A stretch of DNA of 48,413 nucleotides from SZUA-146 sp963922815 (GTDB lineage: Bacteria; Pseudomonadota; Gammaproteobacteria; Steroidobacterales; SZUA-146). Position 1 is the stretch's first letter, and each line of letters begins with the position of its first letter. Position numbers and translations under genes: made by a program. Where the stretch lies: the NCBI GenBank assembly GCA_963922815.1, contig CAWUKD010000010.1, positions 1-48,413 of the forward strand, in the 5' to 3' direction. Positions 33,417-42,073 of this stretch are shown piece after piece. The notes below the pieces were generated by a model. The model did not search any database. It was not told the DNA's origin and saw only the letters and a list, made by a program, of their open reading frames with translations.

Positions 33417-34577
33417 CTATTTGGCAACCATCCAGTCCTGAAATGCTTTCGAATCCAGTAATTCCTGAAATTCCGGAGCCTCGCCAATGGTTTCCGTTGT
33501 GAATTCGTAGTCAAAACCATCTTCAAGAGCCTTCATGATCGTGACCGTGTCATCAAAACGTTTTGTGTCGTTATAAACGGTCAGCAGCGCCAGATAGGCG
33601 AAGTCGGTATCGGGCTCCAGTTCAATAGACTGGTTACCGGCTGCAATGGCATTGTCGTTGTCGCCCATCAGGTTGTAGTAAATCGCTGTTAGCGCCCAGT
33701 TGACCGAATCCCGAATGCCCATGTGCGTTGCCATCAGTTCCAGGGCGTCGATAGCTTTGTTGTATTCCCCGGCGTAGTGATAGTGATCCAGCAAGATGAA
33801 TTGGAGCGCTTCGTCATCACCGTAGTGCTCGGCAATCAAGCCCAGCGTTTTTATCATGCGCTGTTCATCGTTACTGATGCTGGCCATACCATTGGCCATG
33901 ATGAGCACGAGACGATGCTCTTTCAGTTCGTCATCGGCCTTATCATAAATCGAGAAAAACGTATTGAAATCCTGATTGGTGGTGGCGTTTAGCAGGTCGC
34001 GAAATTGCTTTCGGGACTCATTCTTGCCCCTAACCAGATCCAGCAGTCTGCCGTAGTTGCTGTTGCCCGGCAGGATCGCAATAAGTGATTGGCGAATTGA
34101 ATCGGAATAGTTCTGACCGGACGAATAGTCATACCAGTCGATGATTTTTGGCGCCTCGTCTCCCTTCGCATAGAGCAGAAAATCGCGATAGCTAAAACCC
34201 AGATCTCCCATATTTGCCCGGACCAGAACCTGCACACCATCGGCATGATGTCGTGCCCGTACTACGCGCATCAGGGAATCGGCCGAGACGAGTGACACAA
34301 CCACGCTGCCAACCTGACCTTTTGCCTGTTGCATGCCCCGAACAATCTCAAGCTTGTCTTTGTGGCCGTATTTCATACCGTCCAGAGCTCGCTCTGAAAT
34401 AGTGGTCATGTCCAGCAAGTTGGCGAACGACTCTCCGGAGCGGTCCTGGAATGCGGCGACAATCTCTTCGCCGGTGTCGAAATACTTTTTGCCAACTTTC
34501 TCTGCGTTATCACCAATAGACGCAAACGAGTTTGCGGTCAGCAAGACAGACAGAAAAACAAGAATTGGAGTACGCAT
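33417..34577 (-). CDS. Exported TPR-repeat protein, function unknown
   Basis: The 386-residue protein has a signal peptide (MRTPILVFLSVLLTANSFA). The first half (about 20-190) looks like a mixed alpha/beta domain with GDLGFSYRDFLLY. The second half (about 195-385) is helical with tetratricopeptide-like helix pairs: YNKAIDALELMATHMG, NWALTAIYYNLMGDNDNAIA, then FAYLALLTVYNDTKRFDDTV. It is presumably periplasmic and binds other proteins. No close family is recognised. The gene is alone between two inverted copies of the GGGGACAGTTTACC repeat, which raises the question whether it came in as cargo of a small mobile unit. Confidence 0.75.
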   Translation of the reverse strand: MRTPILVFLSVLLTANSFASIGDNAEKVGKKYFDTGEEIVAAFQDRSGESFANLLDMTTISERALDGMKYGHKDKLEIVRGMQQAKGQVGSVVVSLVSADSLMRVVRARHHADGVQVLVRANMGDLGFSYRDFLLYAKGDEAPKIIDWYDYSSGQNYSDSIRQSLIAILPGNSNYGRLLDLVRGKNESRKQFRDLLNATTNQDFNTFFSIYDKADDELKEHRLVLIMANGMASISNDEQRMIKTLGLIAEHYGDDEALQFILLDHYHYAGEYNKAIDALELMATHMGIRDSVNWALTAIYYNLMGDNDNAIAAGNQSIELEPDTDFAYLALLTVYNDTKRFDDTVTIMKALEDGFDYEFTTETIGEAPEFQELLDSKAFQDWMVAK

Positions 34578-34666
34578 GATCAGCCACTTTTTGAGAGAGT
34601 TTCCACTCAGTATACAGATTCGGCCAAAACTCGCCGAATTGGCTCAATATCCGGAGGTTCAGACGG

Positions 34667-34689
34667 CGAATTCGGTAAACTGTCCCTGG
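34667..34689 (-). repeat. GGGACAGTTTACC repeat, right copy flanking the TPR gene
   Basis: CGAATTCGGTAAACTGTCCCTGG is the inverted counterpart of the copy at 33245. It begins two bases after the stop codon of the DUF5996 gene. Confidence 0.75.
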
Positions 34690-34691
34690 TT

Positions 34692-35555
34692 TTATCCGGG
34701 TACATTGTAATGAGCGCGGCCGGCGCCTAGCAGCGTAGACCATAGTTCGTGGAGGAGGCTGGTGGCATCGTTCGATCTCACAAGATCTTTGTACAGCAGC
34801 ACAGCGCCGCTAAATCCGTCGCTTTTCCATTCGGCTTCAGGGGGTAACGGCGTATTGGGCAGCGCGTCCGGCAACGGATAGGCCGTCACGTAAAAATACG
34901 GTTCGGAGATACCGTCGTCACCAAACGTGAAACCAAAGTTCATCTGCTTGTCCGAGTATTCTTCGTTGGCGGGATCCTGGTCCGGTATTTTTTCTCCCGG
35001 CAGCCAGATCATCGACAGATCAAAGTGGTGTGGCCACAGCTGAATCGGACTGCATTCCTCCGGAATACCCGCGCGAAAATCATTCATGGCGGCGGACACT
35101 CCGCTCAATACTTCGGCCAGGCTGCGTGCAGCGTCCGGCGAATATCCGGCAAAGGCCAGCCGGTCGGTTTCATCTTTGCGTTCAGATACTTTGGCGCCCG
35201 CTCGGCCAATGCGATCAGGGGACATACCGGCAGACTTGAAAAAACCGCGTAACATTGCGTCCAGATCGGCAGAAGATTGGCCGGTCAGTGCTGTCGAGTA
35301 GCGCGCTCCGTCGGCCGTGGCTAACTGAAGCTCGCTTTCACGCAGATTCAGCTCAATCTCGAAGTCAGTATCACCGTACATTACGCCGGTGGTCAATCCG
35401 TTCAGAGACGGTCGAAGGCTCGCATGCCACCAGTGTTTTCTGCGCGCACGCGTTGCCTTGAGCCAGTCGCCAAGCAGGCGAGAGTATGCGTGCAAAGCGT
35501 TGCGCGTCACCTCAATGGCAGCGGGCTCCAGCTCGGGAAAGTGTCTCTTGGTCAT
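34692..35555 (-). CDS. DUF5996 family protein
   Basis: The start at MTKRHFPELEP (287 residues) follows AGAGGAG and overlaps the stop of the antiporter gene by four bases. The sequence matches DUF5996 as I know it: the KHWWHASLRPSLNGLTTGVM segment, YGDTDFEIELNL, CSPIQLWPHHFDLSMIWLPG, and a C-terminal EPYFYVTAYPLP followed by the LLYKDLV region. The family is soluble and cytoplasmic, has no established activity, and no catalytic motif stands out. Translational coupling to a cation/proton antiporter suggests a shared role in ion or pH homeostasis, or mere cotranscription. Confidence 0.85.
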   Translation of the reverse strand: MTKRHFPELEPAAIEVTRNALHAYSRLLGDWLKATRARRKHWWHASLRPSLNGLTTGVMYGDTDFEIELNLRESELQLATADGARYSTALTGQSSADLDAMLRGFFKSAGMSPDRIGRAGAKVSERKDETDRLAFAGYSPDAARSLAEVLSGVSAAMNDFRAGIPEECSPIQLWPHHFDLSMIWLPGEKIPDQDPANEEYSDKQMNFGFTFGDDGISEPYFYVTAYPLPDALPNTPLPPEAEWKSDGFSGAVLLYKDLVRSNDATSLLHELWSTLLGAGRAHYNVPG

Positions 35556-36823
35556 GAATGCTCCTCTGGCATGCCTTCTCTCAGCGGTACGTGGGACACG
35601 ATTTTGCTCTCCTCGCACTCGCCCATTCGGGCAGTGAGTCGACCGTAGGCGTTGGCCAGCGGTGCAGCGGTCAGTCCGTGCAGGACCACACTGAGCATCA
35701 CGGTAATCACCGTAGTGGCGAGTATCTCGGCGCGATGCGGAATGTTGGCGTCTTCAACAATTAACAACACGAACAGGATGGACGCCAGGCCTCGCGGCCC
35801 GAACCAGCCGAGAAACAGGAATGTGGGCAAGCGCAGGCCCGAGCCGAGCAGCGACAGAGCAATAGGGAGCATGCGAATCACTGTGAGGCTCAGCAGCGCA
35901 TACACGATGACGGGAGCGTTTGCGTGCTCCAGGCCTTCGGGCAACAGAGCGGCGCCAAACACGAGAAACGTCGCGAGCATCAGCAGTTGTCCTTCGCTCT
36001 CCATGAATTCGAACAAATAGGTGCACGAGTGGCCAATGCTGTTACCGAAAACCATGCCGGCAACAAACACCGAGATGAATCCGTTGCCACCAACGAGCTC
36101 GGCTAATACATAGGCGAGTACCGACAAAGAGAGAATAGCGATACCCTGAAATGCGGTTGTCATCCACTCGCGCTCGGCGGCTACATCAATCAGTTTCGCA
36201 CCGACGTAGCCGACAACCGCACCGGCAATCGGGCCGATCACAATTTGCATGAGCCCGAACTGAACCCAGTTGTTGGCTTGTGTTTCAGCCCCCGCGCTGC
36301 TGGCCAGCGCGGCAAGCAGTAATACGGCCGGTAGCGCAATGCCGTCATTCAATCCGCTTTCGATGTTGATCGACTGCCGAATTCTTAGCGGCACGGCTTT
36401 GGCGGAAACTACTGACTGGCCGAGCGCGGCGTCGGTGGGTGCGAGCAAAGCGGCGAGCAGAGCGGCTTCCCACAGCGAGAACGAAGGGAATACCACAACG
36501 GCGGCCAAGGTGCCTGCTGCCATAGCCAATGGTAGTCCGAGAAGCAGCATGCGCATGGGAATATTGTGATCGTCGCGCACCTTGTTGATGTCGATGCGCG
36601 ATGCATCTGCAAACAGCACCAGAATCAGGGTCAGCTCGGCCAGCGTATGGATCGCGGAGTGTTCGACGTCGATGCTCAGCATTTCAGATCCGCCCAGGCT
36701 CAGGGCGAACCCGAAGGCCACAAAGATCATGGGGGCCGTCAGAACCGTGCCGTTGAGCCGACCCGAAACGAGCGCGTAAAGTAAAAACAGTCCGCCCAAG
36801 AGCGCTACAGTTGCTGGATTCAC
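35552..36823 (-). CDS. CPA1-type cation/proton antiporter
   Basis: The 423-residue protein starts at GTG (36823), which is needed to include the first membrane helix. It has about twelve helices. The core antiporter motifs are LLAPTDAALGQSVV and NIESGLNDGIALP, the second carrying the Asn-Asp pair typical of CPA1 (NhaP/NHE-type) exchangers, and GWFGPRGLASILFVLL, the Arg-containing helix of this family. It would exchange Na+ or K+ for H+ across the inner membrane. There is no C-terminal regulatory domain (a short tail of about 30 residues). The ribosome binding site is weak. Confidence 0.9.
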   Translation of the reverse strand: MNPATVALLGGLFLLYALVSGRLNGTVLTAPMIFVAFGFALSLGGSEMLSIDVEHSAIHTLAELTLILVLFADASRIDINKVRDDHNIPMRMLLLGLPLAMAAGTLAAVVVFPSFSLWEAALLAALLAPTDAALGQSVVSAKAVPLRIRQSINIESGLNDGIALPAVLLLAALASSAGAETQANNWVQFGLMQIVIGPIAGAVVGYVGAKLIDVAAEREWMTTAFQGIAILSLSVLAYVLAELVGGNGFISVFVAGMVFGNSIGHSCTYLFEFMESEGQLLMLATFLVFGAALLPEGLEHANAPVIVYALLSLTVIRMLPIALSLLGSGLRLPTFLFLGWFGPRGLASILFVLLIVEDANIPHRAEILATTVITVMLSVVLHGLTAAPLANAYGRLTARMGECEESKIVSHVPLREGMPEEHS

Positions 36824-36962
36824 AGGTGATTTCTCATTTCTTAAGGCCTCATCAAAAGGGGGCGCGTATTCCTTTTCTTATCGCCGGCAACGACGTAAAT
36901 AGGGGTCAATCGGATCGCGTACACAACATGTCGGAATAGTTTCGCCTGGCAGCAACAATAAA

Positions 36963-37094
36963 TTACCCTTTGTATACCAGGGCGTCGTTCTCAGGGTTTC
37001 CTGCCGAGGAATAGCCGCGCATCACGGTAGCAGAGTATTTGTCAGCATCACCAATGCGATAGGCGGCGTCAATACGTTTGTAAAGATTGCGGGC
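36963..37094 (-). pseudogene. Possible C-terminal remnant of a lost gene
   Basis: Between two in-frame stops lies a 43-codon minus-strand frame without a start codon. Its translation, including LYKRIDAAYRIGDADKYSAT and MRGYSSAGNPENDALVYKG, has the composition of real protein. Upstream frames show no clear continuation. I do not recognise a family, and chance is not excluded. Confidence 0.3.
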
Positions 37095-37280
37095 TCAACG
37101 ACAATATCAATGCCTTATGACTCTCTGTCTGATCCGCTCTGCGCACGGTACTCTGCAGTCACCAGCCAATTGCACTGCAGCAGCAGACCACTCTCGCGTT
37201 ACTCGGAGTTGAAGGTATTAGATGACTGGAACGGTGAATTGGTTACATTTGCTTGGGCAGATCAAACGCGGTAGCCAAAA

Positions 37281-37391
37281 CCGGGGACAGTTTACCTATT
37301 CTGGCGCCGAAAGCGTTGAGTCATCTTTTAGTTAGTGCCGCCAAGTGCCACTCCACGGTCTCGAAATTAGACATAGGTAAACTGTCCCCGG
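37281..37391. repeat. 111-bp inverted-repeat (MITE-like) element
   Basis: Perfect 19-bp terminal inverted repeats, CCGGGGACAGTTTACCTAT at 37281-37299 and its complement at 37373-37391, enclose 73 bp of unrelated sequence. The termini match the repeats at 33247, 34674 and the right edge. No target-site duplication is visible. Confidence 0.8.
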
Positions 37392-37442
37392 GTTACCGAG
37401 TTCGCTAGACTGGAGATTGACCTGTCAGCCCGTGAGACTCTT

Positions 37443-39140
37443 ATGCGCCTTTCACTGTTCTTTGTTCGCGTTTCCACACTGATAGCTGTTGGCGGTCTTG
37501 CGGCTGTATCCGGCGCCGCGCCCTTGCCAGGGATGCCGGAGGGCAAAGACAGCCACGACAAGCTTGTGGAACTCTATGATGAATTCCTGTCCTTTCGCGA
37601 TAGCGCACGTGCGCAGTATGTTGCTCCCGATTCAGACGTGGCCGAAGCTGCCGCTTCTCGCTACGCAGATTTCGGAGATGCAGCGGTTGCCCAGCGGCGC
37701 AAGCGACTGAGCGCTTTTCATGCTCGAATGGACGAGATGGGAGTGGCCAGCTGGACGCTGTCGCAGCAGGTGGAGTTTCTGGCCGTGCGTTCTCGTCTGG
37801 ACCGATACGATTTCACGCTGCAGGTGTCGCGCCCGTGGTCGCGGGATCCCGGGTTCTATGTGGATCGCATGCGACGTCCTACCTTTGCCAGGCTTCCGCT
37901 TGATGCGGACAAAACGCGAACGCTGCGAATTGAGCTGGCTGCGGTGCCGCTGTTAGTAGAGCAGGCGAAGAAAAATCTTGATGAAGTCGCCGCAGACTAT
38001 GCGGATCTGGCGTTGTTTAACCTGTCCAATGCAGACGGCGTCGGTCATGGCTATCCCTATCGGGAAATACCGCCACCAGGCGTGCTGGGCTGGTACGACG
38101 ATTTAATCGAGCGCGCAACTGACGAGCAACCTGCACTGGTCGCCGATATCAGGGCGGCACGCAGCTCCGTGCAGGCATTTCGTGATTGGCTTGCCGAAAA
38201 TCGGCCGCGTATGACCGGGCGAGCTGGTGTGGGTAAGGCGCACTTCAACTGGTATCTCAAGCACGTCAAACTAATGCCGTGGCAGACCGAGGACATTGTG
38301 ACGCTTGGCAATCGGGAGCTGGAGCGTTTGTGGGGGATCTACGCTCTGGCGCAGCATCGAAATCGCAAGGAACCAGAGCTGTTGTTGCCTGAATCGGCGG
38401 AGCAGTACGCCGCGAGGCTTGCTGCTGTGGATGCGAAGATTCGGACGTTTTTAGTGGAGCAGGACATCATTACGGTTCCGGACTACATTGGCGAGCTCGA
38501 TACCAACGTGCCGTGGATTGTGAGACCCGAGGGGCCGAACTTCTGGGAGCAGGTACAGTTTCGCGACCCGACGCCGGATCATCTGCACGCCGTGATTCCC
38601 GGTCACCGTTTCGATGGCGTACTTGAGCGCAACAACCCGCATCCGATCCGTGGCCGCCTGACGAGCGGTGCCCGGGCCGAGGGGTGGGCAACCTATCTGG
38701 AAGAAGCCATGTTCGAGGCCGGGTTTGAGACCGATCCTCGCGTGCGCGAACTCATATACATCTTCGGTATTTTCCGAGCGGCCCGCGTACCAGCCGATGT
38801 CTGGCTGCAGCTTAACGAGATGAGCGTGGACGAGGTGGTTGACTGGTGGCTGGAGCGCGTGCCGTATCTGGACCGAAACGTGGCCCGCGTAGACGCCGAA
38901 ATCTATCTGCGACGCCCGCCCGGTTATGGTCTTGGTTACACGATGGGCATGCTGCAAATGCAGCGGCTGCTGGCTGAACGCAAACGTCAGCTCGGCGACG
39001 AGTTTGTGCTGCGCGACTTTCACGATGAATTTATGAAGGCAGGCAGGCTGCCAATCTCGCTAATTCGATGGGAAATGACCGGTCAGGACGATGAAGTCAG
39101 GCGCCTGTGGTCCCGGCAACGGCTGGAGGATGTGCGCTGA
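37443..39140 (+). CDS. DUF885 family exported protein lacking the usual motif glutamate
   Basis: The 565-residue protein has a signal peptide (about 1-25, cleavage near Gly-Ala-Ala). The overall sequence follows DUF885, a group of putative zinc-dependent peptidases, including FNWYLKHVKLMPWQTEDI and EGWATYLEEAMFE. The usual HExxPGH motif reads HAVIPGH (about 382-388): both His are present, but the Glu expected after the first His is Ala. The downstream Glu of EGWATYLEE is kept. It may be an inactive or repurposed member, or belong to a subgroup that uses another residue. It stands alone just downstream of the 111-bp repeat element; the ribosome binding site is weak. Confidence 0.85.
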   Translation: MRLSLFFVRVSTLIAVGGLAAVSGAAPLPGMPEGKDSHDKLVELYDEFLSFRDSARAQYVAPDSDVAEAAASRYADFGDAAVAQRRKRLSAFHARMDEMGVASWTLSQQVEFLAVRSRLDRYDFTLQVSRPWSRDPGFYVDRMRRPTFARLPLDADKTRTLRIELAAVPLLVEQAKKNLDEVAADYADLALFNLSNADGVGHGYPYREIPPPGVLGWYDDLIERATDEQPALVADIRAARSSVQAFRDWLAENRPRMTGRAGVGKAHFNWYLKHVKLMPWQTEDIVTLGNRELERLWGIYALAQHRNRKEPELLLPESAEQYAARLAAVDAKIRTFLVEQDIITVPDYIGELDTNVPWIVRPEGPNFWEQVQFRDPTPDHLHAVIPGHRFDGVLERNNPHPIRGRLTSGARAEGWATYLEEAMFEAGFETDPRVRELIYIFGIFRAARVPADVWLQLNEMSVDEVVDWWLERVPYLDRNVARVDAEIYLRRPPGYGLGYTMGMLQMQRLLAERKRQLGDEFVLRDFHDEFMKAGRLPISLIRWEMTGQDDEVRRLWSRQRLEDVR

Positions 39141-39243
39141 TAGCGGGCTAACGATCAACGCTAACGGTTGTAGCCAACGTGACTGATGTTGCTGGTCAAA
39201 ACATTCATCTCGAAATTACAGCTTCGAATCCGGGCGCTCATTG

Positions 39244-39765
39244 TTACTCCAACCACCTTAGTCGCTCGATCGGATAGCCAAGGTACCACTTGGACCGTTC
39301 CAGAATGATGCGCGTAACGATTCGCTCGATGCCCAATTCTTGCTTTGAGCTAATTTCGTCACAAATCTTGTTTAGCTCCTGGATATTGCGTGCGCAAGTG
39401 AAGGAAATGTAGTCGACATCGCCCGAAAGTCTAAGGCAGTCCATAAACTCCGGATACTTGTTTATTTCGGCCTCAAATGCCCGACGGGATTGAACGGTAT
39501 TGTCAGTCAGCTTGAACTGCACATAAGCAAGTACATGCTCGAAGGTTCTGTCGAGATCTACTTCGCAATGGAAGTTGAAAAAGTAGCCGGCTTCTCGTAA
39601 CGCAGAGACACGCTGCGAACAGGCGGCGGGTGATAAGCCTATTTCCTCGGCGAGCCGCTGATTGGTTATATCGGACTCAAGATGAATCCTCGCGATAATT
39701 TTGCGATTGATCGGATCGAGTTTAACCTGCGGTTTTTTATGAGGCATACGAGCATAGTCAACCAT
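39244..39765 (-). CDS. Lrp/AsnC-family transcriptional regulator
   Basis: Starting at ATG 39765 the protein has 173 residues; a later ATG (39747, MPHKK) is also possible. The N-terminal helix-turn-helix reads LDPINRKIIARIHLESDITN, then LAEEIGLSPAACSQRVSALR. The C-terminal RAM domain (about 85-165) includes CLRLSGDVDYISFTCARNIQ, where the ligand-binding Gly-Asp-x-Asp turn is found. These regulators respond to amino acids or related small molecules. It is divergent from the TonB receptor operon with 184 bp between, so it most likely controls that operon and itself, in answer to the imported compound or its breakdown product (inference). Confidence 0.93.
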   Translation of the reverse strand: MVDYARMPHKKPQVKLDPINRKIIARIHLESDITNQRLAEEIGLSPAACSQRVSALREAGYFFNFHCEVDLDRTFEHVLAYVQFKLTDNTVQSRRAFEAEINKYPEFMDCLRLSGDVDYISFTCARNIQELNKICDEISSKQELGIERIVTRIILERSKWYLGYPIERLRWLE

Positions 39766-39949
39766 CAACTGAATAGTCTTTCGAGTCTATGCCTAAATGC
39801 CAAATTGTTCATTGTTACGACCCCTTAATTCAATCCCGGATTTTGCGCGATTTGAGGATAATACCAGTACTGACAAGAGCTTATATTTGAATTGAGACGT
39901 TCGGCCTGTAGGGCGGAGGTTTTGGGTTTGGTTAATACCGGGGAATATC

Positions 39950-42073
39950 ATGAGAATTATGCGAACAATTGCATTTGGGTTTGCGACCACGTTGGCCTTG
40001 GGCACCTTTTTAACCCCCAGCGTGGTAGTAGCGCAGGAATCATCTGGTAGCGCTATCGAAGAAGTATTGGTCACTTCCCGAAAGCGGTCGGAGAATCTCC
40101 AGGAGATTCCAGACTCCGTAACCGTATTCGGAGAAACGGCAATTGAGCGAGCCGGTATCAGTACATTTTCAGATTTCGCGGCATTAACCCCGAATCTGTC
40201 CTCCTACGGGAACTTCAGACCTAACCTTAGCAATATCACGATACGTGGATTGACCTCTACGCAGTTGGGCGAACCGCCTATTGCGTTCGTGGTTGATGGA
40301 ATCACAGTGCCCAATCTGGAGTTTATGAATCAGGGCCTGGTCGACATTCAGCAAATTGAGGTGATTCGTGGCCCTCAGGGTGCGCTGTATGGAAAGAACG
40401 CGATCGGAGGGGCAGTGAACATCACGACCAAAGCGCCCACGGAAGAGACTGAACTGGTAGTGCGAGGCGCTTTGGGCGAAGGCAACGACAAGCGGCTTAA
40501 CGCGGCGGTATCAGGCAAGTTCGGAGACGACGTAGTGTATCGGCTGTCAGGATTCTATCGGGATTTCGATGGCCTGATCGACGACACATATAACGGTCAG
40601 GAATCAGACTATGTAGAAGAAGCGGGCATTCAGGGGTTGCTGGGATTCGAATTGTCAGAACGCACATACCTCGATTTTCGTGCTCGCTATTCCAGCGGTG
40701 ACTATGGTGTTGGGTACTACGAAAATGTTGACTTCGACACATTGAGTGACGAGTCGATTACGCCGATGCACAACGTTCTGCCTGTCGACGAAAACACTCT
40801 GTTCAATTTATCTGCAAAATTAGAGTATGAGCTGGCTGCCGGTTCGCTGATCGTTGTAGCGGGCTATAACAAATCGGACGACGAAAATTTCCTGGATGCC
40901 GATTTTTCTGCGCTGGCTCCCGATTTCGATAATTTCATTTTCCCTGGCGGCCAGCTGAGCGTTATCGAGGACAGTGCGTTTACGCTTGAAACCCGCTTTA
41001 CGTCACCTTCCGATAATCGGTTTCGCTGGCTCGTTGGCGCGTATTATCAGGATCGCGAGCGCGACAACGATTTCGATATTTTCGATGACCTCGATGGAAT
41101 GATTGTTCGCGATCGCGCGTCGTTCGCGAACGAATTTGTCCTTGAAATTGTGCGAGACCGCCAAATGAGTACGGCGTTTGCAGTGTTTGGCCAGGCAAAC
41201 TATGACCTGGCCGACGATCTTGAGCTGACCCTTGGGGTTCGCTATGACGAGGAAGAGCGTGAGGGAGTAGATCCTCGTGATCCGGCCTCATTGGCGAAGA
41301 AGACGTTTGACGAAGTGCAGCCAAAAGTCTCGCTGGCGTGGCAGGCGAACGAGAACTTTCTCGGCTACGCCACCTTCGCGCGCGGTTTCAGATCGGGTGG
41401 ATTTAATGAAGTTGCGCCGACAGTGACAAGATCGTTCGAAGCGGAAACCTCGGATACCATTGAAGTAGGTTTCAAATCGACTCTGATTGAGGGGGTTCTC
41501 ACGGTAAATGCCGCGTACTTCACCACAAGTCAGGACAATGCCCAATTTACGCGCTTTAATCCGGTAACGTTTTCTCTGGAACAGCTAACGATCTCTGAAG
41601 TTGATATCAGCGGTTTCGAAGTCGAAAGCTGGTGGAGTCCTGCTGAGTCGATAAGCGTGCAAATGGGACTGGGCGTGATTGACAACGAGATCAAGAGTTT
41701 TAATCCAGCTGCGTTTGAAGAAGCGCCGGTCGGGATTATTGGAAATACGATGCCTCGTGTTGCTGACTGGAATGCCAACCTGACGGTGACGCACACGGCC
41801 AATATAAACAGTGATATGGACTTTGTGTCTCGCGTATCCGGAAACTGGCTTGGTGAGCGCAGTTTTGATCTGGAAAACACCATGACGGATGATGACGCGA
41901 TGTATCTAAACGCGTCGCTGGCTCTGGAAACGGATCGCTGGACCGTTCAGCTACGCGGCAGCAATTTACTCGACGATCTGGAACCTGAAGATGCGTTCTT
42001 TGGCCCTGTTTCGCTGGTTCGATTCAGGAACAAACCCCGACAGATTATCGGCGAATTTACGTATCGATTCTGA
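39950..42073 (+). CDS. TonB-dependent outer-membrane receptor
   Basis: The 707-residue protein has a signal peptide (AFGFATTLALGTFLTPSVVVA, cleaved before Gln), a TonB-box-like IEEVLVTSRKR, a plug domain (about 45-165; TIRGLTSTQLGEPPIAFVVD, VIRGPQGALYGKNAIGGAVN) and a beta-barrel of about 540 residues ending in FTYRF, with the terminal Phe needed for barrel assembly. GGGGAATATC supplies the ribosome binding site; ATG 39959 is an alternative start. It takes up a scarce or bulky nutrient with energy from TonB. The next gene overlaps by one base, so the substrate is probably what the permease and hydantoinase-like enzyme handle. Confidence 0.96.
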   Translation: MRIMRTIAFGFATTLALGTFLTPSVVVAQESSGSAIEEVLVTSRKRSENLQEIPDSVTVFGETAIERAGISTFSDFAALTPNLSSYGNFRPNLSNITIRGLTSTQLGEPPIAFVVDGITVPNLEFMNQGLVDIQQIEVIRGPQGALYGKNAIGGAVNITTKAPTEETELVVRGALGEGNDKRLNAAVSGKFGDDVVYRLSGFYRDFDGLIDDTYNGQESDYVEEAGIQGLLGFELSERTYLDFRARYSSGDYGVGYYENVDFDTLSDESITPMHNVLPVDENTLFNLSAKLEYELAAGSLIVVAGYNKSDDENFLDADFSALAPDFDNFIFPGGQLSVIEDSAFTLETRFTSPSDNRFRWLVGAYYQDRERDNDFDIFDDLDGMIVRDRASFANEFVLEIVRDRQMSTAFAVFGQANYDLADDLELTLGVRYDEEEREGVDPRDPASLAKKTFDEVQPKVSLAWQANENFLGYATFARGFRSGGFNEVAPTVTRSFEAETSDTIEVGFKSTLIEGVLTVNAAYFTTSQDNAQFTRFNPVTFSLEQLTISEVDISGFEVESWWSPAESISVQMGLGVIDNEIKSFNPAAFEEAPVGIIGNTMPRVADWNANLTVTHTANINSDMDFVSRVSGNWLGERSFDLENTMTDDDAMYLNASLALETDRWTVQLRGSNLLDDLEPEDAFFGPVSLVRFRNKPRQIIGEFTYRF

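Larger units (their letters stand above)
36824..37442. other. Long intergenic region with repeat element and possible gene remnant
   Basis: This 619-bp gap lies between the divergent antiporter and DUF885 genes. It contains a possible gene remnant on the minus strand (36963-37094) and a 111-bp inverted-repeat element (37281-37391). Otherwise I see nothing definite. The element ends 51 bp before the DUF885 start, so it may separate that gene from an older promoter or supply one. Confidence 0.5.
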
